From Aeromonas rivipollensis (GTDB lineage Bacteria; Pseudomonadota; Gammaproteobacteria; Enterobacterales; Aeromonadaceae): 64,000 nt of DNA. Made by a program: the position numbers and the translations under genes. The notes below the pieces were generated by a model, which saw only the letters and a list, made by a program, of their open reading frames with translations, did no database searches and was not told where the DNA came from. Numbering within the stretch: position 1 is the stretch's first letter; each line of letters starts with the position of its first letter. Of the stretch, positions 47,961 through 59,343 are shown in pieces. Location of the stretch: positions 1,732,501-1,796,500 of the forward strand of contig NZ_CP149130.1 in NCBI RefSeq assembly GCF_037811135.1, in the 5' to 3' direction.

Positions 47961-50900
47961 TTATTGCGCCTGGATTCTGAGTTCTGCACTAGAGCGGCTG
48001 GTGTGACCAAGCAGGGACTTGACGTCGCTGGACTTGGGTTTGATCAGCCTGAACTTGGGCACATAGGAGTCGAAATTGGCCAGTATCTCCTCGGCGCGCG
48101 AGCTGCCTGTCTCGTTGAGGTGCGCCGTGATGATGCCGCGCAGGTGCTCCTGATGGATGGCGAGATCCGCCACGTCCAGCAGTTCCACCAGCTCGGGGTT
48201 GGTGCGTTTGGCAAAGTTGCCGCACTCGTCCAGCACGTAGGCAAAGCCCCCTGTCATGCCCGCCGCGAAGTTGACCCCGGTGGTACCAAGGATGGTCACG
48301 ATGCCGCCGGTCATATATTCACAGCCGTTGTCGCCAATCCCCTCGACCACCGCAAGGGCGCCGGAGTTGCGCACCGCGAAGCGCTCGCCCGCTGTGCCTG
48401 CGGCGTAGAGCTTGCCGCCGGTGGCGCCATAGAGGCAGGTGTTGCCGATGATGGCCGCCTCGTGGGACTTGAAGGCCACGCCGACATGGGGCTTGATCAC
48501 CAGCTTGCCACCGGTCATCCCCTTGCCCACGTAGTCGTTGGCATCACCCGTGAGTATCATCTCGAGGCCACCGGCGTTCCAGACGCCGAAGCTCTGACCT
48601 GCGGTGCCGTTGAAGTGGACCCGCACCGGATCGGCGGCCATGCCCTGGTTGCCGTGACGCTTGACGATCTCGCCGGACAGGCGCGCCCCCACAGAGCGGT
48701 CGGTGTTGCGAATGTCGTAGCGGAACTCGCCACCACTCATGTTTTCTACCGCCTCCAGCAGGTCGTCCACCATCTTGAGGTTCAAAGGCCCCTTGTCGAA
48801 GGTGGGGTTGTGCTGCTGGCTGAACAGGCTGGAGCCTGCCGGTGCCACCGGGCTTGCCAGAATGCCGGACAAGTCCAGCTTGGCCTGACGGGCGGTGAGG
48901 CCGGGCAGGGCTTCCAGCAGGTCGGTGCGACCGATGAGGTCGGTCAGCTGGGTGACGCCGAGCTCTGCCATCAGCTCGCGGGTCTCTTCGGCGATGAACT
49001 TGAAGTAGTTCATCACCATCTCCGGCAGGCCGGTGAAGTGCTCGCGACGCAGCTTCTCATCCTGGGTGGCGACGCCGGTGGCGCAGTTGTTCAGGTGGCA
49101 GATGCGCAGGTATTTGCAGCCGAGCGCCACCATGGGGCCGGTGCCGAAGCCGAAGCTCTCGGCGCCGAGGATGGCCGCCTTGATGATGTCCAGGCCGGTC
49201 TTGAGACCGCCGTCCACCTGCAGCCGCACCTTGTGGCGCAGGCCGTTGGCGACCAGGGCCTGTTGGGTCTCGGCCAGTCCCAGCTCCCAGGGGGAACCGG
49301 CATACTTGACCGAGGTCAGCGGGCTGGCACCGGTGCCGCCGTCATAACCGGAGACGGTGATGAAGTCCGCATAGGCCTTGGCCACGCCGCAGGCGATGGT
49401 GCCGACGCCGGGCTCGGAGACCAGCTTGACCGACACCAGGCAGTCCGGGTTGATCTGCTTGATGTCGAAGATGAGCTGGGCCAAGTCCTCGATGGAGTAG
49501 ATGTCGTGGTGCGGCGGCGGGGAGATCAGGGTCACACCGGGTACCGAATAGCGCAGCTTGGCTATCTGGGCAGTCACCTTGTCACCGGGCAGCTGGCCAC
49601 CTTCGCCGGGCTTGGCGCCCTGGGCCACCTTGATCTGAACCACGTCCGCGTTCATCAGGTAGTGGGGGGTGACGCCAAAGCGCCCCGAGGCCACCTGCTT
49701 GATGCGCGAATTCTTCTCGGTGCCAAAGCGCTTGGGATCTTCACCGCCTTCGCCAGAGTTGCTCTGACCGCCGAGGCGGTTCATGGCCACCGCCAGTGCC
49801 TCGTGCGCCTCGGGGCCGAGCGCGCCGATGGACATGGCGGCGGAGTCGAAGCGGGGGAACAGCTTGGCCGCGGGCTCGACCTGTTCCAGCGCAACCGGCG
49901 TCGTTCCCTGCTTGAGGACGAGCAGATCGCGCAAGGTGGCGACGGGGCGCTCGTTCACCAGGCGGGCGTACTCCTTGTAATCGCTGTAGTTGCCGGAGCG
50001 CACCGCCACTTGCAGGGTCTGCACCACATCTGGGTTGTAGGTGTGGTACTCGCCGCCGTGGACGAATTTGAGCAGCCCGCCCTGGGTCAGCGGTTTGCGG
50101 CCGAGCCAGGCCTGGCGTGCCAGGTTGACCTGATCCTGCTGGATGTCGGTGAAGTCTGCCCCCTGAATGCGGCTCGATACACCGCGGAAGCAGAGCTCGA
50201 CCACGGAGCTGGACAGACCCACGGCTTCGAACAGCTGGGAGCAGCGGTAGCTTGCCACAGTGCTGATGCCCATCTTGGACATCACCTTGTAGAGGCCCTT
50301 GTTGATGCCGTTGCGGTAGTTGAGCATGGCCTGGCGCAGGCTCATCTTCAGCACCCCTTCCTCGACCTGCTTGGCCAGGGTTTCGTAGGCGAGATAGGGG
50401 TAGATGGCGGTGGCGCCAAAGCCCAGCAGCACGGCGAAGTGGTGCGGGTCCCGCACGCTCGCGGTCTCTACCAGAATGTTGGCGTCGCAGCGCAGGTTGT
50501 TGTCCACCAGGGTACGCTGCACCGCTCCCACTGCCATGGCAGCCGGAATGGGCAGGGTGCCGGCACTGATGTCCCGGTCAGACAGCACCAGCAGCACGGT
50601 ACCATTGCGCGCCTTGTCGGCCGCGTCCTGGCACAGGCGCTCAAGGGCGGCCTGCAGCCCCTCTTCGGGCAGGTAGTTGAGGCTCAGTACCGCGTGGCGG
50701 TAGTGCTCCCCTTCCAGTGCCAGCAGCTGGTGGAAGTCGGAGTAGAGCAGGATAGGCGACTGGAACAGCACCCGGTGGGCGTGGCCGAAGGTCTCGTTGA
50801 AGACGTTCTGCTCGCGACCGATACAGGTGGCCAGCGACATCACGTGGTTTTCCCGCAGCGGATCGATGGGCGGGTTGGTCACCTGGGCGAACATCTGGCG

Positions 50901-52418
50901 GAAGTAGTCGTACAGGGTACGCTGGCTGGAGGAGAGCACCGCCATCGGGGTGTCATCCCCCATGGAGCCCACCGCCTCCTGGCCGTTCTCGCCGAGCACG
51001 CGGATGATCTGATCCAGCTCCTCGTAGGAGTAGCCGAACAGCTTCTGATAGGTTTTCAGCTGATCGTCGGAGAATTCGCGGGCGCCGGTGCTGGCGTCAT
51101 CCATCTGCTCGAACGGCACCAGTCGCTTGCAGTGCTTGTCCATCCACTGCTTGTAGGTGTGGCGGCTCTTGAGATCGTCATCGATCTCGAAGCTGGTCCA
51201 GATCTTGCCGTTGCTGGTATCCACCACGAACAGCTCCCCCGGGCCGACCCGGCCCTTCTCCAGCACTTCGTCCGGGGTGTAGTCCCAGGTACCGACCTCA
51301 GATGCGAGGGTGATGAACTTGTCCTTGGTGATGACGTAGCGGGCCGGTCGCAGGCCGTTGCGATCCAGCGCGCAGGTGGCGTAGCGGCCGTCGGTCATGA
51401 CGATGCCGGCCGGGCCATCCCAGGGCTCCATGTGCATGGAGTTGAAGTCATAGAAGGCGCGCAGGTCGTCATCCATGTTCGGGTGCTTCTGCCACGCAGG
51501 CGGGATCAGCAGGCGCATGGCCCGGAACAGGTCCATGCCACCGGCCAGGAAGAGATCCAGCATGTTGTCGAGGCTGGAGGAGTCGGAGCCCGTGGTGTTG
51601 ACGAAGGGGGCGGCCTCTTGCAGATCCGGGATCAGCGGGGTGGCGAACTTGTAGCTGCGGGCCTTGGCCCACTGGCGGTTGCCGGCGATGGTGTTGATCT
51701 CGCCGTTGTGGGCGAGGTAGCGGAATGGCTGTGCCAGCGGCCAGCGCGGGCTGGTGTTGGTGGAGAAACGCTGGTGGAACACGCAGATGGCGGCCTGCAT
51801 GCGGATGTCGGCGAGATCCAGATAGAAGCGCGGCAAATCCACCGGCATGCACAGTCCTTTATAGACGGTGACCAGGTTGGAGAGGCTGACCACATAGAAG
51901 TAGTCGTCGCTGATGCGTTTCTCGATGCGGCGGCGGACTATATAAAGGCGGCGCTCGAGATCCTTGTCGACCCAGCCTGGGGGCGCGTTGACAAAGACCT
52001 GTTCAATGCTTGGCAGGGACGCCTTGGCGATGGGACCGAGCACATTGGTATCGATGGGCACCTTGCGCCAACCGACCAGACTCAGGGTCTCTCTTTCCAG
52101 CTCCTCGTCGATGATGTCGCGGGTGGCTTGGGCCAATACGGGGTCCGGGTTCAGGAACAGCATGCCCACCGCGTAGTTGCGGCCCAGGTGCCATCCCTTC
52201 TCTTCGGCGACAGCGCGATAGAAGCTGTCCGGTTTTTGCAACAGCAGACCACAGCCATCGCCGGTCTTGCCGTCGGCGGAGATGCCGCCGCGGTGCTGCA
52301 TGCGAGCCAAGGCTGACATCGCGAGACGGACAAGCTTGTGGCTGGCTTCCCCTTCCATGTGGGCCAACAGGCCGAAGCCACAGTTATCCCTCTCCAGCTT
52401 TGGATCATATAGTGACAT
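47961..52418 (-). CDS. gltB: Glutamate synthase large subunit
   Basis: Converts glutamine and 2-oxoglutarate to two glutamates. It has 1485 residues: a short propeptide, then the amidotransferase domain starting at the catalytic Cys ([12 protein letters not shown] before [12 protein letters not shown]), the central domain, the FMN-binding synthase domain ([19 protein letters not shown]), the [3Fe-4S] Cys cluster region ([14 protein letters not shown]), and the C-terminal beta-helix GXGXG domain ([29 protein letters not shown]). GGAG lies 8 nt before the ATG at 52418. Forms the GOGAT complex with GltD. Confidence 0.97.
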   Translation of the reverse strand: MSLYDPKLERDNCGFGLLAHMEGEASHKLVRLAMSALARMQHRGGISADGKTGDGCGLLLQKPDSFYRAVAEEKGWHLGRNYAVGMLFLNPDPVLAQATRDIIDEELERETLSLVGWRKVPIDTNVLGPIAKASLPSIEQVFVNAPPGWVDKDLERRLYIVRRRIEKRISDDYFYVVSLSNLVTVYKGLCMPVDLPRFYLDLADIRMQAAICVFHQRFSTNTSPRWPLAQPFRYLAHNGEINTIAGNRQWAKARSYKFATPLIPDLQEAAPFVNTTGSDSSSLDNMLDLFLAGGMDLFRAMRLLIPPAWQKHPNMDDDLRAFYDFNSMHMEPWDGPAGIVMTDGRYATCALDRNGLRPARYVITKDKFITLASEVGTWDYTPDEVLEKGRVGPGELFVVDTSNGKIWTSFEIDDDLKSRHTYKQWMDKHCKRLVPFEQMDDASTGAREFSDDQLKTYQKLFGYSYEELDQIIRVLGENGQEAVGSMGDDTPMAVLSSSQRTLYDYFRQMFAQVTNPPIDPLRENHVMSLATCIGREQNVFNETFGHAHRVLFQSPILLYSDFHQLLALEGEHYRHAVLSLNYLPEEGLQAALERLCQDAADKARNGTVLLVLSDRDISAGTLPIPAAMAVGAVQRTLVDNNLRCDANILVETASVRDPHHFAVLLGFGATAIYPYLAYETLAKQVEEGVLKMSLRQAMLNYRNGINKGLYKVMSKMGISTVASYRCSQLFEAVGLSSSVVELCFRGVSSRIQGADFTDIQQDQVNLARQAWLGRKPLTQGGLLKFVHGGEYHTYNPDVVQTLQVAVRSGNYSDYKEYARLVNERPVATLRDLLVLKQGTTPVALEQVEPAAKLFPRFDSAAMSIGALGPEAHEALAVAMNRLGGQSNSGEGGEDPKRFGTEKNSRIKQVASGRFGVTPHYLMNADVVQIKVAQGAKPGEGGQLPGDKVTAQIAKLRYSVPGVTLISPPPHHDIYSIEDLAQLIFDIKQINPDCLVSVKLVSEPGVGTIACGVAKAYADFITVSGYDGGTGASPLTSVKYAGSPWELGLAETQQALVANGLRHKVRLQVDGGLKTGLDIIKAAILGAESFGFGTGPMVALGCKYLRICHLNNCATGVATQDEKLRREHFTGLPEMVMNYFKFIAEETRELMAELGVTQLTDLIGRTDLLEALPGLTARQAKLDLSGILASPVAPAGSSLFSQQHNPTFDKGPLNLKMVDDLLEAVENMSGGEFRYDIRNTDRSVGARLSGEIVKRHGNQGMAADPVRVHFNGTAGQSFGVWNAGGLEMILTGDANDYVGKGMTGGKLVIKPHVGVAFKSHEAAIIGNTCLYGATGGKLYAAGTAGERFAVRNSGALAVVEGIGDNGCEYMTGGIVTILGTTGVNFAAGMTGGFAYVLDECGNFAKRTNPELVELLDVADLAIHQEHLRGIITAHLNETGSSRAEEILANFDSYVPKFRLIKPKSSDVKSLLGHTSRSSAELRIQAQ

Positions 52419-53018
52419 TGCATTTCTCCCTTGCTCGGCCTTCCATCGCAAACTGCATAAATTGCGATTGGCTCTTGTGGTTCCGTCCGCCTGAGGTGGC
52501 GAATCTCCAAACTAATGGGATTTTCGAGCAAGGTCAATTGGACATCCCGCTTGTTTGTAATGTTACACCGCCATAACAAAATGCGGGTTTTAGAGACTCA
52601 ATCCGGTTTTAGCTATATAAAAACCTATTATTTTTATTTTTTTAAGTTGATTGGACTGGTAATGATGGATTTGGTGGTTGACTGCTTCGCATCACCCAAC
52701 TGTAGTAATTTTACCAATCCATCCCGATGGGGGCGGGCGGGGATCACATTTCAGGATCCTGCGTCTTGCATTTATCCGGATGCGGGCTATGTGAGATTTT
52801 TGCAGTGCTAACAGCCGGTTAGAAGGGAAGAATTGATCCGGTTTTCCCTCTTTGTCGAAGGTCTGTGGTTTCCAAAAGTAACCTTAAAACCCTGTCTGTG
52901 GGTATTTATCGCACGCAATGTGAATATTTATATGTTTTTTGGGGGCAGGACGGCTTGATCCAGCTCAGCCTGGCGGGGGGCCTCTGCCAGTACAATGACA
53001 GCTCATCTTGGAGGTGTC
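52419..53018. other. Divergent control region of gltBD and yhcC
   Basis: About 600 bp, AT-rich around 52600-52660 with poly-T runs. No gene or clear operator identified by eye. The length fits the long regulated upstream region expected of gltBD. Confidence 0.45.
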
Positions 53019-53954
53019 ATGCAGTTACACGAACTCATCAATACATTCGGCCAGGATCTCAAGCAGCGTCACGGCCAGAAGATCCACAAACTCTCCATCC
53101 ACGGCGCCTTCACCTGCCCTAACCGGGACGGCACCCTGGGCCGCGGCGGCTGCACCTTCTGCAATGTTTCCTCTTTCGCCGACGAGTCGACCCAGCAGCT
53201 TTCTGTGGTGCAACAACTGCTGGCGCGCCGGGACGAAGTGACCCGTGCCAAGCGCTATCTCGCCTACTTTCAGGCCTATACCAGCACCTATGCCGAGGTG
53301 GAATACCTGCAGCGCATGTATGAGGAGGCGTTGTCGGTCAGCGACATGGTGGGGCTCTGTGTCGGGACCCGGCCCGACTGCGTGCCGGATGCGGTGCTGG
53401 ATCTGCTGGCGGGCTATCAGGCCCGTGGCTACGAGGTATGGCTGGAGCTGGGGCTGCAGAGCGCCAATGACAAGACGCTGCAGCGCATCAACCGGGGCCA
53501 CGGCTACGCCGCCTATGCCGATGCGGTCGAGCGGGCTCATCGACGGGGCATCAAGGTATGTGCCCATCTGATCGTCGGCCTGCCCGGCGAGGTGCCCATG
53601 GATAGCCTGGAGACACTGCATCGCATCGTTGCGACCGGGGTCGAGGGGATCAAGTTGCATCCGCTCCACGTGGTGGAGGGGAGCACCCTTGGCAAGGCGT
53701 GGCAGGCAGGGCGGCTGGAGGTGCTGACCCTGGAACAATATGTGGAGGCGGCGGTGGCCATGATCCAGCACACCCCCCCCGAGGTGGTCTATCACCGGAT
53801 TTCGGCATCGGCCCGTCGTCCGACCCTGCTGGCCCCAGCTTGGTGTGAGAATCGCTGGACCGCCATGGCCGAGATTGCCGCTGAGCTGACTCGTTCAGGC
53901 CCCCAAGGGTATGCCCTGGGGCGACCCTTCTCGCTCGCTCCTTTTAATGAGTGA
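53019..53954 (+). CDS. TIGR01212-type radical SAM protein (YhcC)
   Basis: A 311-residue radical SAM protein with the unusual spaced cluster motif CPNRDGTLGRGGCTFCN (Cys-x11-Cys-x2-Cys) near residues 33-49. Then GLCVGTRPDCVPDAVLDLLAGY and ELGLQSANDKTLQRINRGHGYAAYADAVERAHRRGIKVCAHLIVGLPGE complete the TIM-barrel core. Matches the YhcC family, which often neighbours gltBD; substrate unknown. The start at 53019 has GGAGG 4 nt upstream. Confidence 0.9.
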   Translation: MQLHELINTFGQDLKQRHGQKIHKLSIHGAFTCPNRDGTLGRGGCTFCNVSSFADESTQQLSVVQQLLARRDEVTRAKRYLAYFQAYTSTYAEVEYLQRMYEEALSVSDMVGLCVGTRPDCVPDAVLDLLAGYQARGYEVWLELGLQSANDKTLQRINRGHGYAAYADAVERAHRRGIKVCAHLIVGLPGEVPMDSLETLHRIVATGVEGIKLHPLHVVEGSTLGKAWQAGRLEVLTLEQYVEAAVAMIQHTPPEVVYHRISASARRPTLLAPAWCENRWTAMAEIAAELTRSGPQGYALGRPFSLAPFNE

Positions 53955-54324
53955 CGACTCTAATTTCATTAAAAAAACAGAGGGTTATTAGATGAAATTC
54001 AGTCTTTGCAGTATAGTTTCGTTCAAGTCGCCTTGATAAGATGGTCGGCTTGAAAAAGACATTGTTATCAATAACTCTTTAGTAATTAATGGACCGGGCA
54101 GGATATCTCGCACTCCTTGCCGTCATCAGATGACGTGCGTGGCTCCTCTCTCCCCGGCTTGACGATGTGTGAGTCTGGCATGGCATTCGATGTCACTGCC
54201 CAGTGCGCTAATTGGGTTGTCGTTTCGCGATGATGGGATCTGCTCAGCATTCACAGGTCGCCACCAGGTTCCGGGTGATGATTTCCCTGCGACAACCGTC
54301 TGAATCATGTTTTGACAGGATGCT
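53955..54324 (+). other. Upstream region of the lap operon
   Basis: About 370 bp, AT-rich at first. No supported gene and no hairpin terminator was seen. It presumably carries the promoter of lapBCEGD. Confidence 0.4.
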
Positions 54325-56469
54325 ATGCAAGCAGAAACCAGCCATATAGATGAACTATTGGAATGCTTGGTCTTTTTGACCCGTTTTTATGGCGTACCCA
54401 ATAGTCAGGATGCCCTCACCACGGGCTTGCCACTGGTCTCGGGCCGTCTGAGTACGGCACTCTTCAGTCGCGCTGCCGAGCGTGGCGGTTTGTCCGCCCG
54501 TGAGGTGATCCAGCCACTCGCAAACATCTCTCCCCTGCTGTTGCCCTGCGTCTTGCAGACGCGGCAGGGCGGCGCCTGCATCCTGCTGGAGTGGAACAAG
54601 GACAGGAGCCAAGCCAAGGTCATCTTCCCCCAGGCCGGTGATGCGGCGCAGTGGGTCAGCACAGCCCAGCTGGGCGACGAGTACAACGGCCGGCTGTTCT
54701 TCGTCAAGAAGCAGTTCAAGTTCGATGAACGCTCCCCCAAGGTGCTGGAGACCCGGGACGGTCACTGGTTCTGGAGCACGCTGTTTGAATCCCGCGGCAT
54801 CTATCGCGATGTGCTGATTGCCTCCATCCTCATCAACCTCTTTGCGGTGGCCAGCCCCCTGTTCACCATGAATGTCTACGACAAGATAGTGCCCAACCTG
54901 GCGTTCGACTCCCTCTGGGTGCTGGCGGTAGGGGCCATGGTAGTGTTTACCTTCGATTTCGTGATGCGCCAGTTGCGCAGTTATTTCATCGACATTGCCG
55001 GCAAGAAATCGGACGTGCTGCTGTCGGCCAAGATCTTTGCCAAGGTGATGGGGATGAAGATGGAGTCTCGCCCGGCCTCGACGGGGGCGTTCGCCAAACA
55101 TCTCCAGGAGTTTGAATCGGTGCGGGAGTTCTTCACCTCCGCCACCGTATCGACCCTGATTGATCTGCCGTTTGCGGTCTTCTTCCTCTTCATCATCTGG
55201 CTGTTTGCCGGCGTCATGGTGGTGGTGCCCATCGTCGCCATGCTGATCCTGGTGGCCTACAGCTTCTATATCCAGGCACCGCTCAAGCAGTCCATCGAGG
55301 AGGGCTCCCGCCTGGCCTCCCAGAAGAACGCCAACCTGATCGAAAGCATCTCAGGCCTTGAGACCGTCAAGATCTTCGGCGCCGAGAGCATGTTCCAGCA
55401 CCGCTGGGAGCAGGCGGTGTCCCACATCTCGACCTGGGGCGTGCAGACCCGTCGCATCACCAACTCCATGTCCTCTCTGGCGAGCTACATCCAGCAGGTG
55501 GTGACGGTGGGGCTGGTCATCGTCGGGGTCTACCAGATCTCCGAAGGGCTGGTGACCATGGGGGGCATGATCGCCGCCGTCATGTTGTCCAGCCGGGCCA
55601 TTGCGCCCATGGTGCAGCTCTCCGTGCTGTCGACCCGCTACAACCAGGCCAAGTCTGCCCTGGAGATCCTGGAGAAGATCATGATGACGCCGGGCGAGCA
55701 GGAGGAGGGCAAGCAGTACATCCATCACCCCATCATCCAGGGCCGCATCGAGTTCGAAAATGTCTCCTTCAAATACCCGGGCATGGAAAGCAGCACCCTG
55801 CATAACATCAACCTGCGCATCGAGCCGGGGGAGAAGGTGGCCATCATAGGGCGGATCGGGGCGGGCAAGACCACCCTTGAGAAGCTGCTGATGGGGCTCT
55901 ACCGACCGACGGACGGCCTGGTGCGCCTCGATGGCTTCGAGCTGGATCAGTTGCCGCCGGCCGCCATCCGTCGCAACATCGGCTGTGTGCCACAGGATGT
56001 GACCCTCTTCTTTGGCTCGGTGCGAGACAACATCATGCTGGGCAACCCGCTGGTGGATGATGCCCGGGTCGTGCGCGCCGCCAAGCGGGCCGGCGTCACC
56101 AATTTCACCAATCGTGATCCCAATGGGCTGGACCGGCAGATTGGCGAAGGCGGGCGTCAGCTCTCAGGTGGTCAGCGACAGGCCATTTTGCTGGCCCGTG
56201 CCCTGCTCAACGATCCCCCTATCCTGGTGATGGATGAACCAACGTCCAACATGGACAACCAGTCAGAGATGCACGTGAAGCAGGAGCTGGCCAGGTTGGG
56301 GCCCGAAACCACGCTGATCCTCATCACCCACAAGACCTCCATGCTGGATGTGGCCTCCCGGGTCATCGTCGTGGAGCAGGGGAAGATAGTGGCTGACGGC
56401 CCCAAGGAGACGGTGCTGCAGCAACTGAAGGAAGGCAAGGTACGGGTGCAGGAGACTGCCAATGGCTAA
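54325..56469 (+). CDS. lapB: LapB-type type I secretion ABC exporter
   Basis: A 714-residue inner-membrane exporter for the adhesin. The N-terminal C39-like domain (about residues 1-140) appears to lack the peptidase catalytic residues, as in LapB-type exporters that do not cleave their substrate. About six membrane helices follow (MNVYDKIVPNLAFDSLWVLA region), then an ABC ATPase: Walker A GRIGAGKTT, Q-loop CVPQDVTLF, signature LSGGQRQA, Walker B ILVMDEPTSNMD, H-loop ITHK. AGGA precedes the ATG. Overlaps lapC by 8 nt. Confidence 0.92.
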   Translation: MQAETSHIDELLECLVFLTRFYGVPNSQDALTTGLPLVSGRLSTALFSRAAERGGLSAREVIQPLANISPLLLPCVLQTRQGGACILLEWNKDRSQAKVIFPQAGDAAQWVSTAQLGDEYNGRLFFVKKQFKFDERSPKVLETRDGHWFWSTLFESRGIYRDVLIASILINLFAVASPLFTMNVYDKIVPNLAFDSLWVLAVGAMVVFTFDFVMRQLRSYFIDIAGKKSDVLLSAKIFAKVMGMKMESRPASTGAFAKHLQEFESVREFFTSATVSTLIDLPFAVFFLFIIWLFAGVMVVVPIVAMLILVAYSFYIQAPLKQSIEEGSRLASQKNANLIESISGLETVKIFGAESMFQHRWEQAVSHISTWGVQTRRITNSMSSLASYIQQVVTVGLVIVGVYQISEGLVTMGGMIAAVMLSSRAIAPMVQLSVLSTRYNQAKSALEILEKIMMTPGEQEEGKQYIHHPIIQGRIEFENVSFKYPGMESSTLHNINLRIEPGEKVAIIGRIGAGKTTLEKLLMGLYRPTDGLVRLDGFELDQLPPAAIRRNIGCVPQDVTLFFGSVRDNIMLGNPLVDDARVVRAAKRAGVTNFTNRDPNGLDRQIGEGGRQLSGGQRQAILLARALLNDPPILVMDEPTSNMDNQSEMHVKQELARLGPETTLILITHKTSMLDVASRVIVVEQGKIVADGPKETVLQQLKEGKVRVQETANG

Positions 56470-57877
56470 CAACTGGTTCAAGAAAACGGCACCAGACACA
56501 GTGTTGCCCGCCCCCGAGCACCTCGAGTATGTCGACGATGGTGCCGCAGCCGTCTTGCTGAGCACGCCAACCCGCGCCAAGGTGCTGCTCTGGGCCTGTT
56601 TCCTGTTCTTCATGAGTGCCATCATCTGGGCCGCCTGGGCCGAGCTTGACGAGGTCACCGTCGGTCAGGGCAAGGTCATTCCATCTCGCCAGCTGCAGGT
56701 GATCCAGAACCTAGAAGGGGGGATCGTCAAGGAGATCTTCGTCAAGGAGGGGGACATCGTCGAGGAGGGGCAGCCTCTGCTGCGCATAGACGATACCCGC
56801 TTCAAGTCGGATTTTCGCGAGCGTGAACAGGAGCTGGTGATCCTCAAGGGCGACATCGCCCGTCTGCGTGCCGAGATCCGCAGTGTGGTGGTCAAGAGAG
56901 AACCCAACCTCGGCTGGCGTGAGCAGGTGGTCATCGACAAGCAGCCCATCGTCTTCCCCGAAGGGTTCGAGAACGTCTTTGCCGAATACGTGGCCCGTGA
57001 AAAGTCGGTACAGGACGAGCGGCTCAACAACTTGAACAACCAGCTCTACATTCTTGGTCAGCAGATCGAGCAGAAGGAGCAGGAGACCATTGAGCTCAAT
57101 GCCAAGATAAGGACGGTGAGTCGCAGCGTGGATCTGGCCCGCCAGGAGCTGAACATCAGCCGGCCTCTCGCAAAAGAGGGTATAGTTCCTCAAGTGGAGC
57201 TAATTAAACTGGAGCGGCAGGTCAACGAGATGCAGGGCGAGCTGGAAGCCAACCGCCTGCTCATCCCCAAACTCAACTCGGTGCTGCGGGAGACCATCTC
57301 CAAGCGCAATGACATCGCCTTGAAGTTCAGAGCGGATTCCCAGACCGAGCTCAATGAACGCCAGGGCAAGCTGAGCCAGTTGTCCGAAGGCCAGGTCGGT
57401 CTGCGGGACAGGGTCGATCGTACCAGCGTGATAGCGCCTCTCAAGGGCACCATCAAGAAGCTCAAGATCAATACCCTTGGAGGGGTCGTGCAGCCTGGCA
57501 TGGATCTGATGGAGATAGTGCCGCTGGAGGATACCCTGCTGGTGGAAGCCAAGGTATCACCCAAGGACATAGCCTTCCTGCGACCCGGGTTGGAGGCCGT
57601 GGTCAAGATAACCGCTTATGATTTCACTGTTTATGGAGGTTTACATGGCAAGGTTGAGCAGATAAGCGCCGACTCGATCCAGGATGAGGAGGGCAACTCC
57701 TTCTATCTGGTTCGGGTGCGTACCGAGAAGAGTTATCTGGGCGATGAGCTTAACGCACTTCCCATCATCCCCGGTATGTTAGCCAGTGCAGATATTATTA
57801 CTGGTAAAAAAAGTGTCCTAGACTACTTGCTCAAGCCCATCCTGCGGGCTAAGCAGTCGGCACTGAGAGAACGATAA
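56462..57877 (+). CDS. lapC: LapC-type membrane fusion protein
   Basis: A 471-residue HlyD-family periplasmic adaptor linking the exporter to the outer-membrane channel. Single N-terminal membrane helix (about 41-60, ending IIWAAWAELDEVT), a lipoyl-like half-motif NLEGGIVKEIFVKEGDIVEEGQPL, a long coiled-coil region (about 110-300), the second lipoyl half (IAPLKGTIKKLKINTLGGVVQPG), and a C-terminal beta-barrel. Translationally coupled to lapB by overlap. Confidence 0.92.
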   Translation: MANNWFKKTAPDTVLPAPEHLEYVDDGAAAVLLSTPTRAKVLLWACFLFFMSAIIWAAWAELDEVTVGQGKVIPSRQLQVIQNLEGGIVKEIFVKEGDIVEEGQPLLRIDDTRFKSDFREREQELVILKGDIARLRAEIRSVVVKREPNLGWREQVVIDKQPIVFPEGFENVFAEYVAREKSVQDERLNNLNNQLYILGQQIEQKEQETIELNAKIRTVSRSVDLARQELNISRPLAKEGIVPQVELIKLERQVNEMQGELEANRLLIPKLNSVLRETISKRNDIALKFRADSQTELNERQGKLSQLSEGQVGLRDRVDRTSVIAPLKGTIKKLKINTLGGVVQPGMDLMEIVPLEDTLLVEAKVSPKDIAFLRPGLEAVVKITAYDFTVYGGLHGKVEQISADSIQDEEGNSFYLVRVRTEKSYLGDELNALPIIPGMLASADIITGKKSVLDYLLKPILRAKQSALRER

Positions 57878-57912
57878 GCCAACAATCTAAAAACAACATG
57901 ACTGGAGATACC

Positions 57913-59244
57913 ATGAAGAAGACGATTGTTGCCATGCTGGTTAGTGGCACCATACTGTTCCCGGGCCTGAGCCAGGCACAGACACTGGAACAGTCAGTGG
58001 CACAGTCACTGGCTACCCATCCGAAAATCAAGGAAGCTTTTGATCTCTATCAGGCACGACTGTACCAGCATGATGGAGCCAAGGGCGGCTACTATCCCAC
58101 CATAGATCTGCGTGGCGGCGTTGGTTACGAGAAGACCGACAGCCCCTCGACCCGTGCGGCGCCCGCCAACTCCCAGACGATCGATGATTCCATGACTCGT
58201 AAGGAGGCCGGGATCAGCCTGCGCCAGATGCTGTTTGACGGCTTCGATGTCAGCAGCAACGTGGCCCGGACCGATGCCGCCGCCCAGGCCCAGCGTCTGG
58301 CCATGATCTCCGAGGCGGAGAACACGGCCCTGCGTGTGGCCGAGGTGTACCTCAACATGCTGCGTCAGCAGGAGATCCTGGAGCTGTCCAAGCAGAACCT
58401 GGAAACCCACGAGCAGATCCGCAGTGACATCCAGAAACGAACAGACTCAGGTCTGGGTTCGACCGCGGATCAGACCCAGATCGATGGTCGTGTGGCACGT
58501 GCCTACTCCAACCAGGCGGCTGCGGAGAACAACTATCGGGATGCTGAGAGCGAGTTCATCCGGGTCGTGAATGAGGTGCCCAAGGATCTGGTGCAGCCGG
58601 CCCCCAACAGCCAGCTGCTGCCCGCCACCCTGGAGGACGCGCTGAAGACGGCCACCGAGGTTCACCCGACCCTGCTGTCCTCCCTTCAAGACATCGAAGA
58701 GGCCAAGTATCAGCATGAAGGCTCCAAGTCCGGGTTCTACCCGAACGTGGCCTTCGAGGTGGATCAGAACTGGAATGAGGACATCGATGCGGTCAAGGGG
58801 CGCAACGACGATCTCACCGCCATGGTCCGGATGCGTTACAACCTGTTCCGTGGTGGCTCCGATCTGGCTGAAAGCAAGGCCACCTCGGCACTCTATTCCC
58901 AGGCCAAAGACATTCACCTGAATGCCTTCCGCCAGGTGGAAGAGGGGACCCGCCTCGCCTGGAATGCCAAGGAGTCGCTGGCCAAGCAGAAAGTCTTCCT
59001 GAAAGAGCACGTGGACGCCAGCTACGACACCGTACAGGCGTACAAGAAGCAGTTTGGTCTGGGGCAACGGACCTTGCTGGACGTGCTGAACACGGAAAAC
59101 GAACTGTTCGAGGCTCGTCGCAGCTACATCACGGCCGAGTATGATTCCCTGCTGGCGGATTACCGTATCCTCAATGCCACCGGGGGACTGCTCAATGCCA
59201 TGAATGTACAGCAGCCCGCTGATTGGCAGGCCAAAAACAACTGA
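57913..59244 (+). CDS. lapE: LapE-type TolC-family outer-membrane channel
   Basis: A 443-residue outer-membrane efflux protein with signal peptide MKKTIVAMLVSGTILFPGLSQA and the two repeated TolC halves (long alpha-helical stretches such as AEVYLNMLRQQEILELSKQNLETHEQ; strand GGYYPTIDLRGGVGYEK). Start at 57913 with GGAG 6 nt upstream; an earlier in-frame ATG lies 15 nt upstream. In Lap systems this pore holds the adhesin by its N-terminal plug. Confidence 0.9.
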   Translation: MKKTIVAMLVSGTILFPGLSQAQTLEQSVAQSLATHPKIKEAFDLYQARLYQHDGAKGGYYPTIDLRGGVGYEKTDSPSTRAAPANSQTIDDSMTRKEAGISLRQMLFDGFDVSSNVARTDAAAQAQRLAMISEAENTALRVAEVYLNMLRQQEILELSKQNLETHEQIRSDIQKRTDSGLGSTADQTQIDGRVARAYSNQAAAENNYRDAESEFIRVVNEVPKDLVQPAPNSQLLPATLEDALKTATEVHPTLLSSLQDIEEAKYQHEGSKSGFYPNVAFEVDQNWNEDIDAVKGRNDDLTAMVRMRYNLFRGGSDLAESKATSALYSQAKDIHLNAFRQVEEGTRLAWNAKESLAKQKVFLKEHVDASYDTVQAYKKQFGLGQRTLLDVLNTENELFEARRSYITAEYDSLLADYRILNATGGLLNAMNVQQPADWQAKNN

Positions 59245-59343
59245 TGGTCATCGTGCTGATGCCATATCAGTCAAAAGAAATGGCTGCAGCTTGCTGCAGT
59301 CATTCTTTTATGCATTTGGCTTTCAAATGAAGATTGCAATGGC

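Noticed and set aside
53991..54035. Short open frame beginning MKFSLCSIV upstream of lapB
   Set aside because: Only about 14 codons, no conserved feature and no good ribosome-binding site; left unannotated.
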